NCBI RefSeq assembly: GCF_019722725.1
Contig: NZ_CP077941.1
Location: forward strand, 1,364,001 to 1,428,000
DNA: 64,000 nucleotides
Source of the DNA: Vreelandella profundi
Lineage (GTDB): Bacteria > Pseudomonadota > Gammaproteobacteria > Pseudomonadales > Halomonadaceae
Direction of reading: 5' to 3'
The position numbers and the translations under genes are program-made. Every line of letters starts with the position of its first letter. Position 1 is the first letter of the stretch. Shown piece after piece: positions 20,001 to 28,810 of this stretch. Below the pieces are notes generated by a model. It was not told the origin of the DNA and searched no databases. It was given only the letters and a program-made list of their open reading frames with translations.

Positions 20001-20016
20001 TACAGCTACTTTGTCC

Positions 20017-20091
20017 CTGCTCTTGAAGAAAAAGAGCTTGCAGAAAAAAAGGGCAGCTCCCGAGGGGCGCTCGTGAATATCTGGATATTTC
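20017..20091 (+). promoter_or_regulatory. structured spacer before secA, possible arrest-controlled ribosome-binding site
   Basis: Three potential hairpins follow the small ORF. GCTCTT (20019-20024) pairs with AAGAGC (20032-20037). AGCTCCC (20055-20061) pairs with GGGCGCT (20065-20071) with one mismatch. GAATAT (20075-20080) pairs with ATATTT (20085-20090) around CTGG. The last holds the only Shine-Dalgarno-like bases (TGGA) before the secA ATG at 20092. A stalled ribosome on the preceding ORF could alter this fold, as described for secM-secA in E. coli. This is inferred from sequence only. Confidence 0.4.
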
Positions 20092-22824
20092 ATGCTTAAT
20101 AATTTGTTACGAAAAGTCGTTGGGTCTAAGAATGATCGCGAAGTAAAACGCATGCATAAAAATGTGCCGCAGATTAACGCTCTTGAAGCAGAGTTTGAGG
20201 CACTTAGCGATGCTGACTTACAGGGCAAAACTGCCGAGCTTCGTCAACGTCTGGATGCGGGCGAGCCGTTAGATAGCCTGTTAGCGCCAGCCTTTGCTAT
20301 CGTTCGCGAAGCCAGTAAGCGCGTTATGGGGATGCGTCACTTCGACGTCCAGATGGTCGGCGGGATGACGCTGCACCGTGGCCGTATTGCTGAAATGAAA
20401 ACGGGCGAGGGTAAAACGCTCGTTGCCACGTTATCGGTTTATCTAAATGCGCTGACCAGTAAAGGTGTGCATGTCGTTACAGTGAACGATTACTTGGCGC
20501 GTCGTGATGCTGAGTGGATGCGCCCGCTTTATGAGTTTCTAGGCCTGACCATAGGCGTTATTTTCTCTGGCCAGACCGGTGAAGAGAAGCGTCATGCTTA
20601 TCAGTGCGATATAACCTACGGCACCAACAACGAGTTTGGCTTCGATTATCTGCGCGATAACATGGCATTCTCGCTGGAAGATAAGGTGCAGCGTGGCCTG
20701 CATTTCGCGATTGTCGATGAGGTTGACTCGATTCTTATCGATGAGGCGCGTACGCCGCTGATTATCTCTGGGGCGGTCGATGAAAATACCGATCTCTATA
20801 ATGTGGTTAACGTACTTGCCCAGCAGCTTGAGCAAGGTGAAGCATCTGAAGATGAAGATGCCCCGGTAACCGGTGACTTTGTTGTTGATGAAAAGCAAAA
20901 ACAAGTCGAGTTGACCGAGCAGGGGCACAACAAGGTTGAAGAGCTCATGCGAGCTGAAAACCTGCTCGGCGCCGAAGAATCTCTTTACGCCGCACAAAAC
21001 CTTAATTTGCTTCAGCATATGCATTCAGCGCTGCGCGCTCGCTACCTGTATAACCGCGACGTTGACTACATTGTGTCGGAAGGTCAGGTGGTGATTGTTG
21101 ATGAGCACACCGGCCGCTCAATGCCTGGTCGCCGCTGGTCAGAAGGCCTGCATCAAGCCGTTGAGGCTAAAGAAGGCGTCACCGTACAGCGTGAAAGCCA
21201 AACGCTGGCATCGACCACCTTCCAGAATTACTTCCGGCTGTATGAGAAGTTAGCCGGGATGACGGGTACTGCCGATACTGAAGCGTTTGAGTTCCGCCAG
21301 ATTTATGGCCTAGACGTTATCGTTATCCCGACCAATCGGGCCTTGGCACGTAAAGACCTGAACGACCTGGTTTATTTGAGCGCTGAAGAAAAATATGAAG
21401 CGATCATCAAAGACGTAAGAACGGAGACGGAAGCTGGGCGCCCTGTCTTGGTCGGTACCGCTTCCATTGAAACATCGGAATATCTTGCCACTCTGATGAG
21501 CGAAGCAGGACTCACCTTTAACGTCCTTAATGCTAAGCAGCACCAAAGTGAAGCCGAAATCATTGCCCAGGCAGGCCGCCCAGGCGCGATTACGATTGCC
21601 ACCAACATGGCGGGTCGTGGTACCGACATCATGCTGGGGGGTAACTGGGAGGCCGAAGCTGCCAAACTGCACAACCCTAGCCAAGCGCAAATTGATGAAC
21701 TGAAGGCCGAGTGGCAGGCGCGTCATGATGGCGTGTTAGCTGCAGGCGGTTTGCACGTAGTGGGCTCTGAGCGCCATGAGTCACGGCGTATCGATAATCA
21801 GCTGCGCGGACGTGCTGGGCGTCAAGGCGACCCTGGTTCAACGCGTTTCTTCCTGTCGCTCGAAGATAGCTTGATGCGTCTGTTCGGCTCTGATCGTGTC
21901 AAGCGCTTGATGCAGGCATTAGGTCTTGAGCGCGGTGAAGCGATTGAGCATAAAATGGTGTCCAACGCCGTTGAGCGTGCGCAAAAGAAAGTCGAAGGCC
22001 GCAACTTCGATATTCGTAAGCAGCTGTTGGAATACGATGACGTTGCCAACGATCAGCGTCGTGTTATCTATGAACAGCGTAATGACATTCTGGCTGCCGA
22101 CAACGTCGCTGACGCCGTTATTGGCATCCGTGAAGAGGTAATGGAAGAGGCGATAAGCGACTATGTGCCTCCCCAGAGCCTGTCTGAGCAGTGGGATTTG
22201 CCTGGTTTAGAAGCGCATCTCAAGACGGAATTTAATCTTGATGTGCCCGTCGTAAAATGGGCCGCAGAAGATGAGCGCTTCAGCGAAGAGCAGCTGCGCG
22301 AGCGACTGCAAACGATGCACCGTGAAGCCTATGCCGCCAAAATTGATGCGGCGGGTGAGAAGCTCATTCGGCGTTTTGAGAAGCAGGTCATGCTGCAAGT
22401 GCTAGACACTCGCTGGAAAGAGCACCTGCAGTCAATGGACCACCTGCGTCGCGGTATTCACCTGCGCGGCTATGCTCAGAAGAATCCCAAGCAGGAGTAT
22501 AAGCGCGAATCGTTCGAGCTATTCCAGCACCTGCTGACTCATATTAAAGCCGACGTAACGCGTATTCTTAGCCACGTTCAGGTACGTCAACCTGAAGAGG
22601 TTGATGCCCTTGAGCGTAGCAGGCGTGAAACGTCAGAGCGCGAAGCGACTACTGCTGCAAGCCGGCATGATGACCCTGCCGACGAGCAGCCGGAAAACGC
22701 GCAAGATGAGCCAGTCGTTGACGGACGCCCCGTGCGTCGCGAAGGGCCTAAAGTAGGCCGCAATGACCCGTGTTTTTGTGGCTCGGGTAAGAAGTATAAA
22801 CAGTGCTGCGGCAAGCTGAGCTAA
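20092..22824 (+). CDS. secA: preprotein translocase ATPase SecA
   Basis: SecA is the motor that pushes unfolded preproteins through SecYEG. The 910-residue protein has the Walker A motif T-G-E-G-K-T at residues 104-109 and the DEAD-type D-E-V-D at 209-212. Further on are the preprotein-crosslinking region, helicase motif N-M-A-G-R-G-T-D-I, and the helical scaffold and wing domains. A flexible linker then leads to the zinc-binding tail [13 protein letters not shown] that binds SecB and ribosomes. Length matches E. coli SecA (901). The ATG has a weak ribosome-binding site, which fits regulated or coupled translation. Confidence 0.98.
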   Translation: MLNNLLRKVVGSKNDREVKRMHKNVPQINALEAEFEALSDADLQGKTAELRQRLDAGEPLDSLLAPAFAIVREASKRVMGMRHFDVQMVGGMTLHRGRIAEMKTGEGKTLVATLSVYLNALTSKGVHVVTVNDYLARRDAEWMRPLYEFLGLTIGVIFSGQTGEEKRHAYQCDITYGTNNEFGFDYLRDNMAFSLEDKVQRGLHFAIVDEVDSILIDEARTPLIISGAVDENTDLYNVVNVLAQQLEQGEASEDEDAPVTGDFVVDEKQKQVELTEQGHNKVEELMRAENLLGAEESLYAAQNLNLLQHMHSALRARYLYNRDVDYIVSEGQVVIVDEHTGRSMPGRRWSEGLHQAVEAKEGVTVQRESQTLASTTFQNYFRLYEKLAGMTGTADTEAFEFRQIYGLDVIVIPTNRALARKDLNDLVYLSAEEKYEAIIKDVRTETEAGRPVLVGTASIETSEYLATLMSEAGLTFNVLNAKQHQSEAEIIAQAGRPGAITIATNMAGRGTDIMLGGNWEAEAAKLHNPSQAQIDELKAEWQARHDGVLAAGGLHVVGSERHESRRIDNQLRGRAGRQGDPGSTRFFLSLEDSLMRLFGSDRVKRLMQALGLERGEAIEHKMVSNAVERAQKKVEGRNFDIRKQLLEYDDVANDQRRVIYEQRNDILAADNVADAVIGIREEVMEEAISDYVPPQSLSEQWDLPGLEAHLKTEFNLDVPVVKWAAEDERFSEEQLRERLQTMHREAYAAKIDAAGEKLIRRFEKQVMLQVLDTRWKEHLQSMDHLRRGIHLRGYAQKNPKQEYKRESFELFQHLLTHIKADVTRILSHVQVRQPEEVDALERSRRETSEREATTAASRHDDPADEQPENAQDEPVVDGRPVRREGPKVGRNDPCFCGSGKKYKQCCGKLS

Positions 22825-22867
22825 CGTCGAAAGCGTCTCAATATGGGCCTGCCTAAAGGAGAGAATC

Positions 22868-24097
22868 ATGGCAGTTGGAAATGTTCCTTTTCCAGAGATG
22901 CTGCCCCTTAACGGGGTGCGCCTGGGAACGGCAATGGCGGGTATTAAAAAGCCGGGTCGGCGTGATTTGGTAGTTATTGAGCTACCTGAGTCAGCAACGG
23001 TATCCGGTGTCTTTACCCGCAATGCCTTTTGTGCGGCGCCTGTGGTAGTGGCGAAGCAGCACCTTGAGCACTGCCGTGCTCAGGGCCGATCACCACGTTT
23101 TTGGCTGATTAATACCGGTAATGCCAATGCCGGCACCGGTGAAACCGGCATGCGCGATGCCCATGACAGCTGTGCAGCGCTTGCTGAGCAGTTAGGGGTT
23201 TCTGCGCAGGACATCTTGCCGTTTTCAACCGGTGTGATTGGTGAGCCGCTGCCGATGGATCGTCTGTTGGCGGGCTTCGCCCCCGCCCTTGAAAGCCTGT
23301 CCAGTGACGGTGTCGCCTGGCAACATGCGGGCCAGGGTATTTTAACGACCGATACCAGGCCAAAAGGCGCGACTGCGACGCTGGAGATTAATGGCCAGCA
23401 GGTGACGATTAACGGCATTACCAAAGGGTCGGGCATGATCAAGCCCAACATGGCGACCATGTTGGGGTTTGTGGTGACTGACGCTACCATCGAGACGCCG
23501 TTGTTAGATCGCCTGCTGCGCGAAACGGTAGATCGCTCGTTTAATTGCATCACCGTGGATAGCGATACTTCGACCAATGATGCCTGCATGCTTGCGGCCA
23601 CCGGCACGGGGCCTAGCATTGTCGATGAGGGTGACGTGTCGGCATTCCACGATGCGTTGCAGGGGGTGATGACCGAACTTGCCCAAGCGATTATTCGCGA
23701 CGCAGAAGGGTCTACAAAATTTGTGACGCTTCACGTTGATGGAGCGAAAAGCCGCGAAGAGTCGCTTGATGTGGCTTTTACCGTGGCGCATTCGCCGCTG
23801 GTGAAAACCGCGCTGTATGCCTCGGATGCTAACTGGGGGCGTATTTTAGCGGCAGTGGGTAGGGCGCCTGTCAGCGATTTTGATGTTAATCGTGTGGTGA
23901 TTGATTTAGGCGACGTTCGTTTAGTCGAAAATGGCGGACGAGCAGCCAGCTACACCGAAGCCGCGGGAAGCGCAGTGATGGCGCAGGCTGAGATTGCCAT
24001 TCGCATTAATTTGGGTCGCGGTGATGAAAGTGCCACGGTGTGGACGTCTGATCTCTCCCATGACTATGTGTCTATCAACGCGGACTACCGTAGCTAA
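22868..24097 (+). CDS. argJ: bifunctional glutamate N-acetyltransferase / ornithine acetyltransferase ArgJ
   Basis: ArgJ transfers the acetyl group from N-acetylornithine to glutamate, recycling it in arginine synthesis; some members also use acetyl-CoA. The 409-residue precursor cleaves itself before a threonine; the cleavage motif I-T-K-G-S-G-M-I has Thr185 as predicted nucleophile of the beta chain. AAGGAG stands just before the ATG. It follows secA by 43 bases, an order also known from Pseudomonas. Presence of ArgJ suggests the cyclic arginine pathway. Confidence 0.96.
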   Translation: MAVGNVPFPEMLPLNGVRLGTAMAGIKKPGRRDLVVIELPESATVSGVFTRNAFCAAPVVVAKQHLEHCRAQGRSPRFWLINTGNANAGTGETGMRDAHDSCAALAEQLGVSAQDILPFSTGVIGEPLPMDRLLAGFAPALESLSSDGVAWQHAGQGILTTDTRPKGATATLEINGQQVTINGITKGSGMIKPNMATMLGFVVTDATIETPLLDRLLRETVDRSFNCITVDSDTSTNDACMLAATGTGPSIVDEGDVSAFHDALQGVMTELAQAIIRDAEGSTKFVTLHVDGAKSREESLDVAFTVAHSPLVKTALYASDANWGRILAAVGRAPVSDFDVNRVVIDLGDVRLVENGGRAASYTEAAGSAVMAQAEIAIRINLGRGDESATVWTSDLSHDYVSINADYRS

Positions 24098-24200
24098 CGA
24101 ATTACCTCCAACGCTGACGCGATGGCGGGGGTAAAGGCAAACGCAGTGAGATAGTAGCGACGGCAGTAGCGTCGCTGCGCAGACAGTGGATAAAGACGCA

Positions 24201-25157
24201 ATGAGTGTAAAGGTGAAACGGCGGGTTCACGTCGCGGCGGCTGCAATTGTGAGCGCCGATCGGAAGCAAGTATTGATCGCTCGTCGGCCGTCAAACGTTG
24301 ACCATGGCGGGCTGTGGGAATTTCCGGGAGGCAAGCTTGCGCCTTACGAGACTGGCCTTGAGGGTCTAAAGCGTGAGTTGCACGAAGAGCTGGGGATTGA
24401 AATTGTGTGCGCCCAGCCGTTGATTCGCGTGCATCATGAGTATCCTGACAAGCATATTTTGCTGGATGTATGGCAGGTGCATGAGTTTGCTGGCGAGCCA
24501 TTTGGCCGTGAAGGGCAGGCGGTTCGCTGGGTGCCTATGGGTGAGCTTTCAAACTATCCCTTCCCCGCCGCTAATTTACCTATCTTGCGTGCAGTCAGAC
24601 TGCCAACCGAGTACCTGATCACCGGGGAAGAGGCTGACGATGCGCGGTTTGATGCATTTTTAGAGCGTGCATTACGCGAAGACCAGATTCGCTTAGTTCA
24701 GCTGCGTGCAAAGCAGCTGGACGACGCGGCCTACGTTGCGCGTGCGCAGCGAGCCTTGCAAATGTGTCGTGAGCACGGCGCGCGGCTACTACTCAATGGT
24801 GAACCCGCGCTGCTAGAGCAGGTTGATGCCGACGGTATTCATCTGACCAGCGAACGTTTGATGCAGCTTGAGCGTCGCCCCATTGCGGAAAACAAATGGC
24901 TATCAGCGTCTACACATAACCAAACACAGCTGAAAAAAGCGGCGGTGTTAGGCTGCGACTTTGTCAGCCTTTCGCCGTTACGTACCACGCCCTCGCACCC
25001 TGAGGTTTCACCGCTTGGATGGCATGATTTTCAGCAATTGGTTGAGCGTGCCGGTATGCCCGTTTTTGCATTGGGAGGCATGACGCGTTTTGACGCTAAC
25101 CATGCCCGCGCCGTAGGTGCTCAAGGTATCGCGTCGATTCGCGATTTCTGGAAGTAG
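24201..25157 (+). CDS. Nudix hydrolase (MutT-like) fused to a ThiE-like domain
   Basis: Residues 1-135 form a MutT-type Nudix domain with a complete Nudix box at 44-66 (Gly44, Glu50, Arg58-Glu59, Glu62-Glu63, Gly65), the 8-oxo-dGTP pyrophosphatase type. The remainder, about 150-318, resembles thiamine phosphate synthase, but its motifs are altered: L-L-L-N-G-E where ThiE usually has an N-D-R motif, and S-P-L-R-T-T-P-S-H-P in place of the ThiE phosphate loop. The ThiE-like part may not make thiamine phosphate. The fusion is known in Pseudomonas-type genomes. ATG 24201 is preferred over GTG 24186. Confidence 0.85.
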   Translation: MSVKVKRRVHVAAAAIVSADRKQVLIARRPSNVDHGGLWEFPGGKLAPYETGLEGLKRELHEELGIEIVCAQPLIRVHHEYPDKHILLDVWQVHEFAGEPFGREGQAVRWVPMGELSNYPFPAANLPILRAVRLPTEYLITGEEADDARFDAFLERALREDQIRLVQLRAKQLDDAAYVARAQRALQMCREHGARLLLNGEPALLEQVDADGIHLTSERLMQLERRPIAENKWLSASTHNQTQLKKAAVLGCDFVSLSPLRTTPSHPEVSPLGWHDFQQLVERAGMPVFALGGMTRFDANHARAVGAQGIASIRDFWK

Positions 25158-25190
25158 TCTACCGCGCTAGCTAATCACTAGTGTGGAATG

Positions 25191-25230
25191 AAAAACGCCT
25201 GCCCCAGTCGTCACTTAGGCAGGCGTTTTT
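25191..25230. terminator. bidirectional terminator downstream of the Nudix gene
   Basis: A perfect 13-bp stem AAAAACGCCTGCC (25191-25203) / GGCAGGCGTTTTT (25218-25230) surrounds a 14-base loop, with a T-run in each direction. It separates the plus-strand argJ-Nudix genes from the converging aguB. Confidence 0.9.
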
Positions 25231-25238
25231 GTATGCTC

Positions 25239-25292
25239 ATGAAACCTATTGTACTTATGAAATCTATTGTGCTTATGAAGCTTATGGCGCAT
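25239..25292. repeat. 18-bp imperfect tandem repeat, three copies
   Basis: Units start at 25239 (ATGAAACCTATTGTACTT), 25257 (ATGAAATCTATTGTGCTT) and 25275 (ATGAAGCTTATGGCGCAT); the first two differ at two positions, the third is diverged. Read in frame it is a 20-codon plus-strand ORF with repeated M-K-x-I-V-L ending TGA at 25299-25301, but no ribosome-binding site supports translation. It sits between terminator and aguB stop. Confidence 0.7.
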
Positions 25293-25320
25293 TTAACTTG
25301 AGCAGAATTTTCGGCTTTCC

Positions 25321-26223
25321 CTAGTCACGATAGCGGCGGGTTATATCTGCGTAGGCATCCACGCGACGATCTCGCAGGTAGGGCCATATGCGTCGCGTGT
25401 TTTCACTGCGCGCCATGTCCAGCGTCACCACTAGCTGCTCCGCGTCTTCTCCTGCATGTGCTAATAACTCCCCCTGGGGTCCGCATATAAAGCTGCCGCC
25501 CCAGAACTGAATGCCGCCACCTACGCCTGAGTGGTCTGCTTCAAACCCTACCCGGTTGGCTACTATTACGGGCAGACCATTCGCCACGCCGTGAGCACGC
25601 TGGATGATCGTCCAGGCATCTTTCTGGCGAACGTGTTCGGCTTCGTCATCGCTTGGGTCCCAGCCAATCGCCGTCGGATAAAGCAATAAATCCGCGCCCG
25701 CGAGAGCCATCAGTCGCGCGGCTTCTGGATACCACTGGTCCCAGCAGACCAACACGCCCAAGCGCCCTAGTGAAGTGTCAATCGGGGTAAATCCTTCACC
25801 GCGTGCGCTGTCGTAATCGCCTGGGGTGAAATAAAACTTCTCATAAAAGCCTGGATCATCGGGTATATGCATTTTGCGGTACTGACCTACGCGGCCTTTA
25901 GCCCGGTCATATACCACTGCCGTATTGTGATATAAGCCCGGCGCGCGACGTTCAAATAGCGAGCCGACCAGCACAATATCAAGCTCCTGGGCGAGCGCTG
26001 CCAGACGCTGTCCCGTTGGTCCATCAAGCGGTTCAGCCAAGTCGAACAGCGCGGGATCCTCAAACTGGCAGAAATAATGGGTGGCATGTAGCTCTTGGAG
26101 CAACACCAGTTGAGCACCTTGGCGAACGGCATCGCGAATACCTTGTTCGCTCACGGCAAGGCTTTGGGCTTTATCTGGCCAAGCGGGCTGCTGAACAACC
26201 CCCACGGTTAGCGTAGTCGACAT
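25321..26223 (-). CDS. aguB: N-carbamoylputrescine amidase AguB
   Basis: AguB hydrolyses N-carbamoylputrescine to putrescine, ammonia and CO2. The 300-residue nitrilase-fold protein has the Glu-Lys-Cys catalytic set: Glu in Q-E-L-H-A-T-H-Y, Lys in Y-R-K-M-H-I-P, and Cys160 in V-C-W-D-Q-W-Y-P-E. Length and motifs match AguB. It is 13 bases downstream of aguA in the same direction, so the two form an operon for the agmatine route to putrescine. Confidence 0.95.
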   Translation of the reverse strand: MSTTLTVGVVQQPAWPDKAQSLAVSEQGIRDAVRQGAQLVLLQELHATHYFCQFEDPALFDLAEPLDGPTGQRLAALAQELDIVLVGSLFERRAPGLYHNTAVVYDRAKGRVGQYRKMHIPDDPGFYEKFYFTPGDYDSARGEGFTPIDTSLGRLGVLVCWDQWYPEAARLMALAGADLLLYPTAIGWDPSDDEAEHVRQKDAWTIIQRAHGVANGLPVIVANRVGFEADHSGVGGGIQFWGGSFICGPQGELLAHAGEDAEQLVVTLDMARSENTRRIWPYLRDRRVDAYADITRRYRD

Positions 26224-26236
26224 GATGACTCCTATA

Positions 26237-27295
26237 TCAAGTAGTGAGCGCGGCCAGCGTGCCTTGGGGTAGCTGCATGGTTAAGCAGTGTAGGCTGCCG
26301 TGTTGGCGAATAACGCTATTGCACTCAATCGGGATAAGCGTGTGCTCAGGAAAAGCGAGCGCTAGCGCCTGAAGGGCTGCGACGTCGGCTGGATCACCAT
26401 AGGTGGGTACCAGTACGGCTTGATTGATGATCAGAAAGTTAGCGTACGTCGCCGGTAGGCGATGGCCGTCGTCTGGGTCGAAGCAGGCCTGTGGCCAGGG
26501 CAGCGCAATAAGACGATAGGGCTCGCCATTGCGTTGCCGAAAGAGTTGAAGCTCCTGCTCCATAGCCGCTAATGCCGGGTAGTGCGCGTCATTAGGATCA
26601 TCGCAACGCACGTAGGCAATGGTAGCCAGATCACAGAAGCGAGCGAGCGTATCAATATGGCTGTCGGTGTCATCGCCTTCTAAATGGCCGTTAGCCAGCC
26701 ACAGCACGCGGTCAATGCCAAAATCTGCCGCCAGCTGTGCTTCTACGTCTGTACGCGAGAGCGTGGGATTGCGATTAGCGTTCAGTAAGCAGGCTTCGGT
26801 GGTGAGTAGGGTGCCTTCGCCATCTGTCTCGATGCCGCCGCCTTCCAGCACTAAATCCCGCGACGCTACTGGGCATGACCAAATGCCTGCGTCGGCAAGT
26901 CGCTGCGTTAGCTGATTATCGTGCTCGGCGGGAAATTTGCCGCCCCAGCCTGTGAAGGTGAAATCGAGCATTAGCCGCTGGCCATCTTCATCTACAACCG
27001 TAATCGGCCCATGATCCCGCGCCCAGGTATCATCGGTGGGAGCAACCACCAGCAGCAGTCGTTCACTCGGCACTTGATAGGCCGCGAACGTGGCCGCTAA
27101 ACGTTCTTTCGTTAACTCATTGGGTACGCAAATAAGTACGCGTTGATAGCGCGCAGTGGCCACGACAATGCGTTCAAGCGTCGCTTCGATGCAAGCCAGT
27201 AGGGGTGCCCAGTCACCGTCATGACGAGGCCAAGTGAGCTGAATACCATCCTGAGGATGCCATTCGGGTAGTAAGCGATAAGTCATAGTAGCCAA
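26237..27295 (-). CDS. aguA: agmatine deiminase AguA
   Basis: AguA converts agmatine to N-carbamoylputrescine and ammonia. The 352-residue protein has the peptidylarginine-deiminase fold motifs: W-A-R-D-H-G-P, L-E-G-G-G-I-E-T-D-G, W-L-x-x-G-H-L-E-G-D-D-T-D-S-H-I-D and the catalytic Cys337 in G-S-L-H-C-L-T-M-Q. Somewhat shorter than some AguA proteins (about 365) but complete in its motifs. It is first in the aguA-aguB operon and diverges from lolC across a 230-base gap. Confidence 0.95.
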   Translation of the reverse strand: MATMTYRLLPEWHPQDGIQLTWPRHDGDWAPLLACIEATLERIVVATARYQRVLICVPNELTKERLAATFAAYQVPSERLLLVVAPTDDTWARDHGPITVVDEDGQRLMLDFTFTGWGGKFPAEHDNQLTQRLADAGIWSCPVASRDLVLEGGGIETDGEGTLLTTEACLLNANRNPTLSRTDVEAQLAADFGIDRVLWLANGHLEGDDTDSHIDTLARFCDLATIAYVRCDDPNDAHYPALAAMEQELQLFRQRNGEPYRLIALPWPQACFDPDDGHRLPATYANFLIINQAVLVPTYGDPADVAALQALALAFPEHTLIPIECNSVIRQHGSLHCLTMQLPQGTLAALTT

Positions 27296-27525
27296 CGTCT
27301 TGAATGCCCTTTTCGAAGAGTGTATCGAGTAGATTGCAGGCCGCTTCTAAAAACACCGGCTTACACTGCGACAAGCACTAAATCGCCGCAATGTAGGCGG
27401 TGGCGAGGTAAGTTGCAAGCATGCGCTGTGAACGCTCACGGTGTAGACCGCTCTAATGGCTGTTTGAGCATGCAGAGACATTAAAAAAACCGTACCATGA
27501 GGGCTTATTGATAAGGAATCACGCC

Positions 27526-28767
27526 ATGCTTGATCGTTTGCCTTTTCTGGTGGGGCTGCGCTACGTGCGCGCTAAACGCCGAAACCACTTTATTTCGTTT
27601 ATTTCGCTGACCTCAATGCTGGGGTTAATGCTGGGCGTCGCGGTCCTTATCCTAGTGCTGTCGGTGATGAACGGCTTCGATCATGAGCTGCGGACACGCA
27701 TTTTGGGCATGGTGCCTCATGCTAAAATTGAGTCCCGGGAAGGCTTAGTTGAATGGCAGTCGTTGGCCGAGCAGTTGATGCAGCGTGAGCACGTTATTGG
27801 CGCAGCGCCCTATGTTGAACAGCAGGGCATGTTTTCGGTCGGTGGTCGCAACCAGGGGGCCATGGTCAATGGCATTAATCCTGATTGGGAAGATAAGGTG
27901 TCCATCATCAGCGATCACATGCGTGAAGGTAAGCTGGCTGACCTTGTGCCCGGTGAATGGCACGTGGTGATGGGCTCGGCACTGGCGCGCAGTTTGGGTG
28001 TTGGCGTGGGCGATCGTGTCACGCTTTTGGTGCCCGAAGCATCGATTACACCCGCAGGAGTCTTTCCACGCTTAAAGCGCTTTACCGTGAGCGGTATTTT
28101 TAGCGTCGGCGCTGAGCTTGATGCCAATTTGGCTTATGCCAATATTGAGGATATGCAAACCCTTGCGCGGCTAGGCGATGCAGTGGGCGGTTTGCGCCTG
28201 GAGTTAGATGATCTGTTTGCGGCCAGTAGCGAAACCCAGGCTATTGTCAATGAGCTTGGTTCCGGCTATCGCGGCAGCGACTGGACATTTACCCAAGGTA
28301 ATCTGTTTCAAGCGATACAAATGGAAAAGCGCATGATTGCGCTACTGCTCACCGTTATTATTGCCGTGGCAGCGTTTAATATCGTTTCGACACTGGTCAT
28401 GGTCGTCACCGATAAGCGGGCGGATATCGCCATTCTGCGCACTATTGGTGCTAAGCCAAGCTCGATTATGGGCATTTTTATTGTTCAAGGCATGGCGATC
28501 GGGATTATTGGTATCGCCATTGGTGTTGCGGTGGGTGTGCTGCTCGCGCTGACGATTGCGGACCTCATTGGCTGGGTCGAAGGAACGCTGGGTATTCAGT
28601 TCCTAGATGCCGGGGTTTACTTCATCAGTGACCTGCCTTCACGTCTGGAGTGGAGTGATGTCAGTCGTATCGTGTTGGCCGCTTTTGGACTGACGTTCCT
28701 ATCAACGCTCTATCCCGCTTGGCGCGCAGCGCGGGTTCAGCCTGCCGATGTATTGCGCTATGAGTAG
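27526..28767 (+). CDS. lolC: lipoprotein-releasing ABC transporter permease LolC/LolF
   Basis: This is the inner-membrane permease that extracts outer-membrane lipoproteins and passes them to LolA. The 413-residue protein has one membrane segment near residues 20-45, a large periplasmic domain, and three C-terminal membrane segments (MacB/FtsX type). ATG 27526 follows AAGGAA at good spacing; a TTG at 27508 is rejected. lolD follows immediately, and no second permease (lolE) is next to it, so a single LolF-type permease is possible. Whether a lolE exists elsewhere cannot be seen. Confidence 0.9.
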   Translation: MLDRLPFLVGLRYVRAKRRNHFISFISLTSMLGLMLGVAVLILVLSVMNGFDHELRTRILGMVPHAKIESREGLVEWQSLAEQLMQREHVIGAAPYVEQQGMFSVGGRNQGAMVNGINPDWEDKVSIISDHMREGKLADLVPGEWHVVMGSALARSLGVGVGDRVTLLVPEASITPAGVFPRLKRFTVSGIFSVGAELDANLAYANIEDMQTLARLGDAVGGLRLELDDLFAASSETQAIVNELGSGYRGSDWTFTQGNLFQAIQMEKRMIALLLTVIIAVAAFNIVSTLVMVVTDKRADIAILRTIGAKPSSIMGIFIVQGMAIGIIGIAIGVAVGVLLALTIADLIGWVEGTLGIQFLDAGVYFISDLPSRLEWSDVSRIVLAAFGLTFLSTLYPAWRAARVQPADVLRYE

Positions 28768-28769
28768 TC

Positions 28770-28799
28770 ATGAGAGCGGCAATAATGAGAGCAGCAATA
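28770..28799 (+). repeat. 15-bp tandem duplication at the lolC-lolD junction
   Basis: ATGAGAGCGGCAATA (28770-28784) is followed directly by ATGAGAGCAGCAATA (28785-28799), differing at one base. It lies just after the lolC stop and just before the preferred lolD start. Confidence 0.75.
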
Positions 28800-28810
28800 A
28801 GGATGCCAGG

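Noticed and set aside
25239-25301. 20-codon ORF made of M-K-x-I-V-L repeats as a small protein gene
   Set aside because: No ribosome-binding site and located just after a terminator; kept only as a repeat.
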